From the NCBI GenBank assembly GCA_002293525.1, contig DBDJ01000035.1, forward strand, positions 1-44,593: 44,593 nt of DNA, read 5' to 3'. The notes beneath the pieces are model-generated. The model saw only the letters and a program-made list of their open reading frames with translations. It was not told the origin of the DNA and searched no databases. The number at the start of each line of letters is the position of its first letter. Positions within the stretch are counted from its first letter, which is position 1. The position numbers were made by a program, and so were the translations under genes. Origin of the DNA: Lachnospiraceae bacterium UBA935 (lineage in GTDB: Bacteria > Bacillota > Clostridia > Lachnospirales > Lachnospiraceae). Shown here in pieces: positions 25,175 through 33,569 of the stretch.

Positions 25175-26710
25175 ATGGGTGATACGATGGAACAAAACAG
25201 TATTCTGGAGATGAAGAATATCCGCAAGGTGTTTCCCGGCGTGGTGGCGCTTGATAACGTTGATTTCACTGTCCGCAAAGGGGAAATACACGCTCTGGTC
25301 GGCGAAAACGGCGCAGGGAAATCGACTCTGATGAAAGTCTTAAGCGGAGTATATCCGTTCGGTACATACACCGGCGAGATCAAAATAGACGGCAAGGTCA
25401 TGGCTTTTCAAGGAATCAAGGACAGTGAGGCGGCTCAAGTCTCCGTCATATATCAGGAACTCACCATGCTCAAAAACATGAATGTTTGCGAGAATATCTT
25501 TTTGGGTAACGAGGTTAAAAAAGGGGCATTCATAGACTGGAACGAGGCATTTGTAAAATCGCGTAAAGTGCTGGAAGAAGTGTGCCTGAATGTGAATCCT
25601 GAAACCCCGGTTCTCAATCTTGGCATGGGAGCCCAGCAGTTGATCGAAATCGCGAAAGCGATAGTAAAAGACTGCCGGATTTTGGTTTTGGATGAGCCTA
25701 CGGCAGCCCTCACAGAAACAGAAGCGGAAAACCTGCTCAGCCTTTTGCGGGTGTTTCGCAGCAAGGGGATGAGCTGTATTTTCATCTCACATAAATTGAA
25801 CGAGGTGTTTAGTATTGCCGACCGCATTACCGTTCTAACAGACGGCAAGACAGTGGGTACATATGACACGGACAAGCTAACCGAGGATAAGCTTATATCC
25901 CTGATGGTTGGGCGGGTGCTGACCCAGAGGTATCCTCCGATCGACCATACGCCTGTGGATGAGACGGCGCTGGAGGTCAAGGGTTGGACGGTATACGACC
26001 CGGAGATTTCCGGTCGGATTGCCTTAGATAATATCAGCTTTTCCGCTCGCAAGGGCGAGATTGTAGGCTTTGCCGGGCTTATGGGGGCCGGGCGCACCGA
26101 ATTGTTCCTAAGCATGATGGGGGTGTGGGGGCGCAGATCCTCCGGGGAGATCAGTCTGTATGGGAAGGAACTGTCCGAGCGTTCCCCAAGCGGGATGATA
26201 CAGGCGGGCATAAGTTACCTTTCGGAAGATCGCAAGGGGAAAGGGCTCATACTCATGGAGAACATCATAAAGAATATGACGCTTCCCAGCCTTGAAAAGC
26301 GCCAGCATAATGGGTTTATCGATAGGGAGCGCGAATTGAGAGCGGTCGAGGATATGGCACATCAGTTACAGGTAAAGACTCCGTCGCTGGAGCAATTGGC
26401 CCAAAATCTTTCCGGCGGCAACCAGCAAAAGGTATCTTTGGGTAAGTGGCTGATGACTGAGCCCAAAGTGCTGATCCTGGACGAGCCGACGCGAGGCATC
26501 GATGTCGGGGCGAAGTATGAGATTTACACCATCATGCACAAGCTTGCCAAGTCGGGCATCTGCATTTTGATGGTATCATCCGAGCTGCCAGAAGTTCTCG
26601 GCGTGAGCGACAGGGTTATCGTAGTTCGCGAGGGTAAAATAGCCGGCGAGCTTTTACGGGCCGAGGCGACCCAGGAATCCATTATGGCCTATGCCACGGG
26701 AGGAATGTGA
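25175..26710 (+). CDS. Sugar ABC transporter ATP-binding protein, XylG/MglA-like
   Basis: The product is 511 aa with two fused ABC domains. The first has Walker A GENGAGKSTLM and Walker B ILVLDEPTAALTE. The second is the usual degenerate copy with AGLMGAGRTELF, signature LSGGNQQKVSLGKWL and LILDEPTRGIDVG. Carbohydrate-uptake class 2 (CUT2). The segment AFQGIKDSEAAQVSVIYQE is typical of XylG. The gene ends at TGA 26710, 2 nt before the permease ATG. Confidence 0.95.
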   Translation: MGDTMEQNSILEMKNIRKVFPGVVALDNVDFTVRKGEIHALVGENGAGKSTLMKVLSGVYPFGTYTGEIKIDGKVMAFQGIKDSEAAQVSVIYQELTMLKNMNVCENIFLGNEVKKGAFIDWNEAFVKSRKVLEEVCLNVNPETPVLNLGMGAQQLIEIAKAIVKDCRILVLDEPTAALTETEAENLLSLLRVFRSKGMSCIFISHKLNEVFSIADRITVLTDGKTVGTYDTDKLTEDKLISLMVGRVLTQRYPPIDHTPVDETALEVKGWTVYDPEISGRIALDNISFSARKGEIVGFAGLMGAGRTELFLSMMGVWGRRSSGEISLYGKELSERSPSGMIQAGISYLSEDRKGKGLILMENIIKNMTLPSLEKRQHNGFIDRERELRAVEDMAHQLQVKTPSLEQLAQNLSGGNQQKVSLGKWLMTEPKVLILDEPTRGIDVGAKYEIYTIMHKLAKSGICILMVSSELPEVLGVSDRVIVVREGKIAGELLRAEATQESIMAYATGGM

Positions 26711-26712
26711 TT

Positions 26713-27915
26713 ATGACAAAAACATCGAAAAAGAATATTCAAGAGGCTGTAACGGGGGTAAAACTCGCAGACATAATTCGCGGCAACGTGCGCCAATACA
26801 CGATGATCGGCGCACTGCTCATCATCTGGTTGATTTTTTCGATATCGACGGAAGGTATCTTTATATCATCGCGCAATCTCTCTATACTGTTCGTCCAGAT
26901 GTGTACCACAGGCATCCTCACGGGAGGTATGCTGCTGGTCATGGTTTCAGGGAATATTGATTTAGCCGCGGGGTCAGTCTGCGGAACATTGGGCGCGCTG
27001 GTGGCCTTCATGATGGCGAGCGCTCATTTTAACCCCATCATAGCAATTATCATAACAATAGCCGCGGGTATGGCAGTAGGCGCGTGGCATGGCTACTGGG
27101 TCGCGTTCCGCCGGGTTCCCGCCTTTATCGTGACGTTGGCCAGCCAGATAGCGTTTCGGGGAATTACGCTTTTGATTACCGACGGCGCGACGATTGGCGA
27201 ATTTGACCAGAGCTTTAAGCTTATCGGTCAGGGTTACCTCCCCGATCTTACGGGTTCGGCGGAAGGCTTTCACATGCTGACACTGATACTTGCGGTTGCG
27301 GCAATCATTATTTTCGTTGCCAATGACCTTCGTGCGCGTAAAAAGCGCGTTGCCAACGGATTTGCCGTGCTTAGCATGCCTCTCCAGATTGCGAAATTGG
27401 TACTCATCTCGGCGGCGCTTGGCGCGGTTGGCTTTATTTTCGCCGATTACAACGGGCTTCCTTATGCTATTATCATCCTGCTTGTAGTGGTTGCGTTTTC
27501 ATTTATAACTACGACACGGACTTCCTTTGGCAGGCATGTCTATGCAATTGGGGGCAATACGGAGGCGGCCAGGCTCTCCGGCGTAAATATTAAAAAGACC
27601 TTGATGAAGGTATTTATCATCATGGGTGCGATGTGCGGCATCGCGGCGACAGTATACACCTCTAGGCTGAACGCCGCAACCACAGCCGCAGGCGTCAACT
27701 TCGAGCTCGATGCCATAGCCGCCTGTATCATCGGCGGCACCAGCACCACGGGTGGTTACGGAACCGCCATCGGCGCAATCATCGGCGCGCTGGTTATGGC
27801 CAGCCTCGACAACGGCATGAGCCTGATGAATCTGCCTATAATGATCCAGTATATAATTAAAGGCATGATTCTTCTGATTGCCGTATGGGTGGATATCGCT
27901 AACCGCAAGAAATAA
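26713..27915 (+). CDS. Sugar ABC transporter permease, XylH-like
   Basis: The product is 400 aa. ATG 26713 lies 8 nt after GGGAGG; GTG 26707 would be too close. There are ten or more hydrophobic segments. CUT2 permease markers are GMLLVMVSGNIDLAAGSVCG, FIVTLASQIAFRGI and GRHVYAIGGNTEAARLSGV. Longer than RbsC, as XylH members are. Last gene of the ROK operon. Confidence 0.93.
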   Translation: MTKTSKKNIQEAVTGVKLADIIRGNVRQYTMIGALLIIWLIFSISTEGIFISSRNLSILFVQMCTTGILTGGMLLVMVSGNIDLAAGSVCGTLGALVAFMMASAHFNPIIAIIITIAAGMAVGAWHGYWVAFRRVPAFIVTLASQIAFRGITLLITDGATIGEFDQSFKLIGQGYLPDLTGSAEGFHMLTLILAVAAIIIFVANDLRARKKRVANGFAVLSMPLQIAKLVLISAALGAVGFIFADYNGLPYAIIILLVVVAFSFITTTRTSFGRHVYAIGGNTEAARLSGVNIKKTLMKVFIIMGAMCGIAATVYTSRLNAATTAAGVNFELDAIAACIIGGTSTTGGYGTAIGAIIGALVMASLDNGMSLMNLPIMIQYIIKGMILLIAVWVDIANRKK

Positions 27916-28308
27916 TTGAATCGGTATTATCCGAAACAGGAGACGATCGCCCGCTTCCGGTTACAAAACGGATTAAAGTCCGGAAATCATCAGCTTTTCT
28001 GCTGTTTTGATCTCTGGACTTTAACTTCCTTTCCGTCCCCGCAGATCTGACGCGGCCCTGCCTCCAGCTCAGGCTGAGCCGGATAGCATCGATATATGCG
28101 GCCAGGAAGTTGACGGTAGCCTTGATTAGGCGGGCCAAGCTGTGGTATACTGGTACAGACTAAAGTGCGACAGAGTGGGTCATGTATCATGACTGATAAA
28201 CAATAAAGATGTTTTTGAATCGCTCTTAAAAGACTTGGAAAATCATATCCAGTCTAATCTAATTGTTTAAAATTCGTATTTCTAGAATTCAGCCACAGGA
28301 GCAGCTAT
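27916..28308. other. Intergenic region with decayed sequence
   Basis: An imperfect hairpin (27973-28022, AAAGTCC arm to GGACTTT arm) may end the sugar operon. A TTGATT-18-TATACT promoter-like pair lies at 28122-28151. A 25-codon open stretch at about 28190-28270 (KDVFESLLKDLENHIQSNL, then stop) has no start codon and looks like the end of a lost gene. No intact gene is visible. Confidence 0.5.
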
Positions 28309-29031
28309 ATGGAGGAAAAACCACGGCAATACTATCAGAGTCTTTATTATGACCGCGAAACGATGTTCCGTCATACCCCTTATAACCTGGAAGAGCGGCT
28401 CGTTAATGCGGTTATTCAAGGGAATAAGAAGTTTGCCGTCGAGATGCTGGGTGAAATCAGCCGTCACGGCGCGAAAGCGGTTCTTGCCAAGGAACCCTTA
28501 CGTTCAGCCAAGAACTCGGTGATCTGTTCCTGCGCTTTTCTGGCCCGGGCGGCTATCCGCGCAGGCGTTGCTGCCGACGAAGCGTTTGCTTTGAGTGATG
28601 CAGCCATCCGTCATATTGAAGAACTCAGTGATATCAAGAAGGTTCTTCATTATGAACAGTCGGCTCTTCTGCAATTTCTGGATCTGGTGGAGAAAAAACT
28701 GTGCCAGAAGTATTCTCCCCATATCATTGCCGCTATCGGTTATATCCATACGCGGCTGGCGGATAAGATAACCTTGCGCGATATCGCCGGCCATCTGGAA
28801 CTGCATCCCGCCTACCTCAGCAAAATCTTTCGTCAGGAGACCGGCCTGACCGTCACCGACTATATCAATAGCTGCAAGGTGGAGGAATCAGTCTGGTTTG
28901 TGCGCAATACCACCCACTCCATTGCGGAGATAGCCGCCATGTATGGTTTTTCCGGTCAGGGTTATTATATTACCGTCTTTCGCAAGAAATTCGGCATTAC
29001 CCCCGGTGAAATGCGGCGGCGGCGTGAGTGA
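28309..29031 (+). CDS. AraC-family transcriptional regulator
   Basis: The product is 240 aa. The C-terminal 100 residues are the double helix-turn-helix: ITLRDIAGHLELHPAYLSKI, FRQETGLTVTDYIN and IAEIAAMYGFSGQGYYITVFRKKFGITPGEMR. The N-terminal domain (about 1-130) is helical, lacks a cupin, and matches the type seen in Clostridia regulators with no characterised ligand. It stands first in the esterase-transporter-GH65 locus and probably activates it. RBS GGAGCAGCTAT. Confidence 0.9.
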   Translation: MEEKPRQYYQSLYYDRETMFRHTPYNLEERLVNAVIQGNKKFAVEMLGEISRHGAKAVLAKEPLRSAKNSVICSCAFLARAAIRAGVAADEAFALSDAAIRHIEELSDIKKVLHYEQSALLQFLDLVEKKLCQKYSPHIIAAIGYIHTRLADKITLRDIAGHLELHPAYLSKIFRQETGLTVTDYINSCKVEESVWFVRNTTHSIAEIAAMYGFSGQGYYITVFRKKFGITPGEMRRRRE

Positions 29032-29055
29032 TGTAAGCGGTGAGTATCGTCGGCG

Positions 29056-29215
29056 ATAGTGTTTTGTTGGAATAGAGCGTAATCCAATAAAACGTATCTT
29101 GGGGCATTGTTTTTGAGAATAAGCGCAGTATCCTTTTCATCCACCAGTCTGGCCACCTTAGAAAAATTCTGATTAGCTTCGGATATTGAAACCAAGTTAT
29201 CATGTTAATATTCAT
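29056..29215 (-). pseudogene. Phd/YefM-type antitoxin remnant, frameshifted and truncated
   Basis: The segment encodes DNLVSISEANQNFSKVARLV, then DEKDTALILKNNAPRYVLLDY, an unmistakable Phd/YefM N-terminal DNA-binding domain. The true ATG (29215, after CAGGAGATG) reads MNIN and then goes out of frame; one missing base near 29200 separates it from DNLVSISE. Similarity stops after LFQQN, and the open frame runs on antisense into the AraC gene. No toxin partner is present. It is a relic. Confidence 0.8.
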
Positions 29216-29289
29216 AAAAACATCTCCTGTGAAACGCTTTGTAGTATGATTGGTTTGCAAAAAAATCAAAACAAAGGAAGATGCTTTCT

Positions 29290-29447
29290 ATGTATCAAAG
29301 TATACTACACTTTTACACAAATGAATCAAGGAAATTGAAGAAACAACTGGGAAAATGCTGTCCGGTGACATGGATTCCGATGACCTCGCCCAGAAAACAG
29401 CTGACAGTACTGCTAAATGTGCACAAAATAATCTCATTTTTTTGTAA
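29290..29447 (+). pseudogene. Frameshifted small ORF, unidentified
   Basis: ATG 29290 follows AAAGGAAG and reads MYQSILHFYTNESRK. From about 29325 a different frame reads IEETTGKMLSGDMDSDDLAQ and ends at TAA 29447. The second frame has natural-looking codon choice and composition, whereas the first frame becomes Cys/Trp/Pro-rich and unconvincing. One indel near 29325-29340 would join them into a 50-55 residue protein. I do not recognise the family. It is divergent from the antitoxin relic. Confidence 0.4.
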
Positions 29448-29472
29448 GCTGCTCCAAAAATTGGGGCAGCTT
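29446..29472 (+). terminator. Hairpin after the small frameshifted ORF
   Basis: AAGCTGCTCC pairs with GGGGCAGCTT (10 bp with one G-U) around a 7-nt loop. It lies at the stop codon of the small ORF. No clean T-tract follows, so termination is only likely. Confidence 0.5.
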
Positions 29473-29525
29473 AAAATATTGTTATAAATACTAAAATATT
29501 AGAATACACCGGAGTCTGATGTCGG

Positions 29526-29531
29526 TATAAT
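29526..29531 (+). promoter_or_regulatory. -10 element of the esterase-GH65 operon
   Basis: TATAAT lies 35 nt upstream of the esterase ATG, with no recognisable -35 hexamer at the right spacing. That is what an AraC-activated promoter would look like. Confidence 0.45.
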
Positions 29532-29565
29532 ATAAATATCATAATTACACAAGGAGGAGGGTAAC

Positions 29566-30453
29566 ATGGCACCACCGATTCGCACGACTAAATTTGTTCC
29601 GGAATGGATTGACATGGGTCCGAAGATTCCTGTGCCGAAGATTGACTGGATTCATGAAAAACAGCTGGATATCGCTTATGGAGGCGATCCGTTGCAGCGG
29701 TACGACCTGTATTACCCGAATCAGGAGACGGCCGGCCCGCTTCCGGTCGTGGTCATCGTCCACGGGGGCGGTTTTTCCCACATGGATAAGCGGGACTGGC
29801 ACATGTATCCGGGGTTCTATGCTTTGCAGGAGGGGTTTGCGATGATATCCGTCAATTATCAGCTGGCGCCCAGGGCCAAGCACCAGGATCAGCTGGAGGA
29901 TCTGATGGCCGCCATCCGGCATATCAAAGCGCATGCGCCGGAATGGAATCTTAACCCTGACCGACTGTATCTCTATGGCACTTCGGCCGGCGGCAATCTG
30001 GTATCAATTGTCGGACTGAAAGGCCATAATGAAGGAACTCCCTATGCGGTGCGTGCCGTTGCCGCGCTCTGTCCGCTGATCAGCTTTACCTGGATCGGGG
30101 AGGAACGCCGCCGGGCGAGCCTGTTTGTGCGGTTAATGTTTCCTTATATATGCCGCAGCGTCTTTGGCGCTGGGCCGTCTAAATCCGCCGCGGCGATGAA
30201 GCGGGCCAGTGCGGAAAATTATATTAAAAATACGATTCCGGCTTTTTATCTGCAGACCGGGACCAAGGATCCCGCCATTGACTACCGGCATGTCAGCCGC
30301 TTCTACGATCTGCTTTCCCAGGCGGAAAACGCCGATGCCGACCGTTTGGTCCTTGATCTGCTTGACGGTGCGCCTCATGCCGGAGCCGGGCCGGACTATC
30401 TGGAACCGCCAAGTATTATGCGCATCCTTGATTTTTTTAAAAACCAAGTTTAG
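29566..30453 (+). CDS. Alpha/beta hydrolase, acetyl-esterase (HSL) type
   Basis: The product is 295 aa. The oxyanion-hole motif HGGG (VIVHGGGFSHMDKRDW), nucleophile Ser140 in GTSAGG, acid Asp in GTKDPAIDY and His in GAPHAGAG complete the hormone-sensitive-lipase-like triad. No signal peptide, so it is cytoplasmic. In this locus a deacylation step on an imported acetylated oligosaccharide is likely. RBS AAGGAGGAGGG. Confidence 0.9.
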   Translation: MAPPIRTTKFVPEWIDMGPKIPVPKIDWIHEKQLDIAYGGDPLQRYDLYYPNQETAGPLPVVVIVHGGGFSHMDKRDWHMYPGFYALQEGFAMISVNYQLAPRAKHQDQLEDLMAAIRHIKAHAPEWNLNPDRLYLYGTSAGGNLVSIVGLKGHNEGTPYAVRAVAALCPLISFTWIGEERRRASLFVRLMFPYICRSVFGAGPSKSAAAMKRASAENYIKNTIPAFYLQTGTKDPAIDYRHVSRFYDLLSQAENADADRLVLDLLDGAPHAGAGPDYLEPPSIMRILDFFKNQV

Positions 30454-30545
30454 GTTATTTATTGGATGGTGAATAAACATAATAATATAAAACAATGCTA
30501 TATAGATGACAGCAGGTACTACAATAAAGGAAGAGGAGAGAATAA

Positions 30546-31916
30546 ATGGGTAAACAAACATTTAGGACAAGCGGCATTGAGCGGTGGGGGTTCGCTCTGT
30601 TTATGGCCGGACAGGCTATCGTCAACACTTTTATGGGATCATTTTTTCAGGTTTTTTTAACGAATATCGGGATCACGGCGGCACTGGTAGGGGTACTGTT
30701 TCTGGTGGCCCGGATCTGGGATGCGATCAACGATCCGCTGTTCGGGGCCATTGTTGACCGGACTTCACTGGGAAGCGGCAAGTTCCTGCCGTGGCTACGA
30801 ACTGCCAATGTTCTGCTGCCGCTGGTCGTCCTGCTGCTCTTTGCGATACCGAACAGCCTGTCGCTGGGCATGAAATTTTTCTGGGCTTTTGTCGCCTACC
30901 TGCTCTATGACGTCGCCTATACGATGTGTGATGTGCCGATCTTCGCCATGACTTCGGCGGTCACCGACCAGGTACACGAGCGCATTAATATTATGTCACG
31001 CAATACGGTTCTTTCTACCCTGACCATCATCCTGGTTTCGGTCGTGGTGCCGCAGGTCTATCCTGTTATCGGGGCCTTTTATACGGCTGTCGGGGTTTCG
31101 GTCGCGGCTTTTGTCCTGATGCTCTTTATGAGCCGCTTTGCCAAGGAACGCTATATTAACAAAGACGAAGAGAAGGTCACGCTGCGGGCGATGCTGCGCT
31201 ATGTCATGGAGAACAAATATCTGCGGATCGGTTTTGCCGGTATCATGCTGCTCAGCGTCACCGCTATGACCAATACTGTCATTGCTTATTTTGCCATCTA
31301 CTGTCTGGGAGATATGGGCATGGTCACCAGCATGACCCTTTTCATGACTTTGCCGGCGATTCTTTTCGGTGTTTTCATGCCGTTGCTGACCAAGCGTTTT
31401 GACAAGTTCCAGCTGCTGGTTTGCGGGATCATCGGGCATAATGTGATGAACGTTGTCATATATTTTGTCGGCTACCGGAATATGACGGTCTTTAATATTC
31501 TGATGCTGATCCGCGGGATTTTCTTTGGGATCCAGCTGATCCTGCAGCTCCAGTTTACCGGTGACTTTGTGGAATACGGCGAGTATAAGACCGGGAAGCG
31601 TCTACAGGGCACGGCCTATTCGATCCAGACCTTTGTCTTCAAGTTCATGAATGCCCTGCCGGCCGCTGCCGCCATGTTCATCCTGGCCGGCTTTGGCTTT
31701 GTCGAAGGGGAAGGTGCGGTTCAGCCGCAGTCGGCGCTGGATGCTATCTGGGTCTTATTCATCTTATCGCCGGTGGCAGGCGGTCTGCTGTCTTTGCCGT
31801 TCTTTGCCCGTTATAAGCTGCGCGACAAAAGCGTGCAGGTCATGGCCGCGGCCAATTCCGGCGAGATCACCAGGGAAGAGGCGGAAATGCAGCTGGAGAA
31901 GCTGGGAAAGATATAG
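30546..31916 (+). CDS. GPH-family (MelB-like) sugar:cation symporter
   Basis: The product is 456 aa with about twelve membrane segments. The family signature is clear: RIWDAINDPLFGAIVDRTSL, then GSGKFLPWLRTANVLLPLVV and YDVAYTMCDVPIFAMTSAVT. QLQFTGDFVEYGEYKTGKRL near TM10 is also typical. It imports a glycoside, disaccharide or hexuronide with Na+ or H+. It probably supplies the substrate for the deacetylase and phosphorylase encoded next. It is 11 nt before the ChbG-like gene. Confidence 0.92.
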   Translation: MGKQTFRTSGIERWGFALFMAGQAIVNTFMGSFFQVFLTNIGITAALVGVLFLVARIWDAINDPLFGAIVDRTSLGSGKFLPWLRTANVLLPLVVLLLFAIPNSLSLGMKFFWAFVAYLLYDVAYTMCDVPIFAMTSAVTDQVHERINIMSRNTVLSTLTIILVSVVVPQVYPVIGAFYTAVGVSVAAFVLMLFMSRFAKERYINKDEEKVTLRAMLRYVMENKYLRIGFAGIMLLSVTAMTNTVIAYFAIYCLGDMGMVTSMTLFMTLPAILFGVFMPLLTKRFDKFQLLVCGIIGHNVMNVVIYFVGYRNMTVFNILMLIRGIFFGIQLILQLQFTGDFVEYGEYKTGKRLQGTAYSIQTFVFKFMNALPAAAAMFILAGFGFVEGEGAVQPQSALDAIWVLFILSPVAGGLLSLPFFARYKLRDKSVQVMAAANSGEITREEAEMQLEKLGKI

Positions 31917-31926
31917 GATAACATAG

Positions 31927-32724
31927 ATGAAAGAGCTCCGTTTTCTTACCAGAGCCGATGATGCCGGTTCCTCCCACGCGGCGAATCTTGCCATAGTAGA
32001 GGCGGTGAAGGCCGGATTTATTAAAAATGTTTCGCTTATGGCTCCGGGAGGTCATATTGCCGAAGCAGCACAGATGCTTGCCGGGAACAAGAAAGTCTGC
32101 TTCGGTCTGCACAGCACCCTCAATGCCGAGTGGGACAGGATCAAATGGAAGCCGCTTTGTCCGCTTCGTCCGGACAGCGGACTGGTAGATGAAAACGGGT
32201 ATTTTCTTGCCGACCCGGCCATGTTTACCCGTTCCCGCCCGAGTGCCGAAACGGCTATGGATGAGCTCACAGCCCAGCTGGACAGACTGACAGCCTTGGG
32301 TTTTGATATCCGCTACCTTGATTCCCATATGTTTGCCGAAGCGGAGATTCCCGGTCTGGATGAGGCGATGGCAGCTTTTGCAAAGCAAAAAGGTTTGATT
32401 GACCATATGTATTTTTATCGCCTGCCGCCGGATTATAGCCGGATGACTGAGGATGTCGTCGCTTTTTTGCGCCGTCTGCCCGCCGGACAGTATTTTTATG
32501 TAGCCCATCCGGCTAAATACAGCGAGGAAATGCGGTTAACCGGCAATGCGCAGTACAGTGGCGAGGAAGTGGCGCACGGACGCGGCAAGGAAGCCAAGCT
32601 TCTGGGCAACCGCCTGCTAGCACCGGCCCTGCGTCTGGCCTTCGGCATCCGTACCCTGCGTTACGATGAAGCAGAACCGCTTGCCCGCCGCCTGACGGTG
32701 GCGGATGTCCACAGCATGTTGTAA
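31927..32724 (+). CDS. ChbG/YdjC-family carbohydrate deacetylase
   Basis: The product is 265 aa. The metal-site motifs are RADDAGSSHAAN near residue 8, FGLHSTLN near 61 and YLDSHMFAE near 133, in the order of ChbG, which removes an N-acetyl group from chitobiose-type sugars. The acceptor sugar cannot be specified. With an esterase and a phosphorylase in the operon, the transported sugar may be acetylated or contain an amino sugar. The start lacks a strong Shine-Dalgarno; translation is probably coupled to the symporter. Confidence 0.87.
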   Translation: MKELRFLTRADDAGSSHAANLAIVEAVKAGFIKNVSLMAPGGHIAEAAQMLAGNKKVCFGLHSTLNAEWDRIKWKPLCPLRPDSGLVDENGYFLADPAMFTRSRPSAETAMDELTAQLDRLTALGFDIRYLDSHMFAEAEIPGLDEAMAAFAKQKGLIDHMYFYRLPPDYSRMTEDVVAFLRRLPAGQYFYVAHPAKYSEEMRLTGNAQYSGEEVAHGRGKEAKLLGNRLLAPALRLAFGIRTLRYDEAEPLARRLTVADVHSML

Positions 32725-32756
32725 ATAAATAGGTCATACCTACTGGAGGAAATCAA

Positions 32757-33569
32757 ATGTCAAAAGTGAAACATAAAGTCAAGAAAATCGGGACTGATAC
32801 CTGGATGATTGAACAGTATCTGCTGACGAGTGAGGCCGGGGCCTATCTGGTGGCCGGCAAAGAAAAGGCCCTGCTGATTGATACCGGCCTGGCCTTGCCG
32901 GGCTTTGTCGAAGCCGTGAGCGGCCTGACTGATAAACCGATCGAGGTATTATGTACCCATGCCCATGCCGACCATATCGGTGCCAACCGCTTTTTTGGGA
33001 AAATCTATCTGGCGGAAGAGGAACGTGAGCTGTTGGCTTTGCAGACCACCCCGGCTTACCTTAAGAAGATGCTGAATGATGCCATCCCCGCTCCGTTACG
33101 GTTCTTGCTTCGGAAAGAAATGGCGGGAATTCTCCAGAATACCACAGCCGCCGGCAATTATGAATATATCCGCGACGGCCATGTCTTCGATCTTGGCGAG
33201 CGGCAGCTGGAGGTAATTGCCACGCCGGGGCACACGCATGGCTCACTCTGTGTCCTGGACCGCCAGAACCGTTGGCTTTTCAGTGCCGACACCGTCTGCG
33301 ACTGGGGTATCCTGCTGCATCTTGAGCAGGCGGACCCACCCGAGGTCTATCTGGAATCGATGGAACGGCTGCGGGATCTGTCCGCAAGCTTTGATGAAAT
33401 CTGGCCGGGACATCATCAAAAACCGATTGATAAAAGCTTTCTGGATGAATATATCAACTGCGCCCGCTCTATCGTAGAGGGAACCGCAGTATACGGCCGC
33501 CGGCAGAATGCGCGTTATGCCAAATACGGTCGCGTCCTGATCACCGTGCCGGATGGGGGGACGAGATAA
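32757..33569 (+). CDS. Metallo-beta-lactamase-fold hydrolase
   Basis: The product is 270 aa. The dinuclear metal ligands are all present: THAHADHIG (HxHxDH), TPGHTHGSL, SADTVCDWG and GHH near the C-terminus. Glyoxalase-II-like branch. The substrate is unknown; in this locus a sugar lactone or ester is possible. Its stop overlaps the GH65 start (TAATG). Confidence 0.9.
   Translation: MSKVKHKVKKIGTDTWMIEQYLLTSEAGAYLVAGKEKALLIDTGLALPGFVEAVSGLTDKPIEVLCTHAHADHIGANRFFGKIYLAEEERELLALQTTPAYLKKMLNDAIPAPLRFLLRKEMAGILQNTTAAGNYEYIRDGHVFDLGERQLEVIATPGHTHGSLCVLDRQNRWLFSADTVCDWGILLHLEQADPPEVYLESMERLRDLSASFDEIWPGHHQKPIDKSFLDEYINCARSIVEGTAVYGRRQNARYAKYGRVLITVPDGGTR

Noticed and set aside
28965..29055. C-terminal half of the antitoxin-like open frame
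   Set aside because: It is antisense to the conserved AraC C-terminus and shows no antitoxin similarity, so I limited the relic to 29056-29215.
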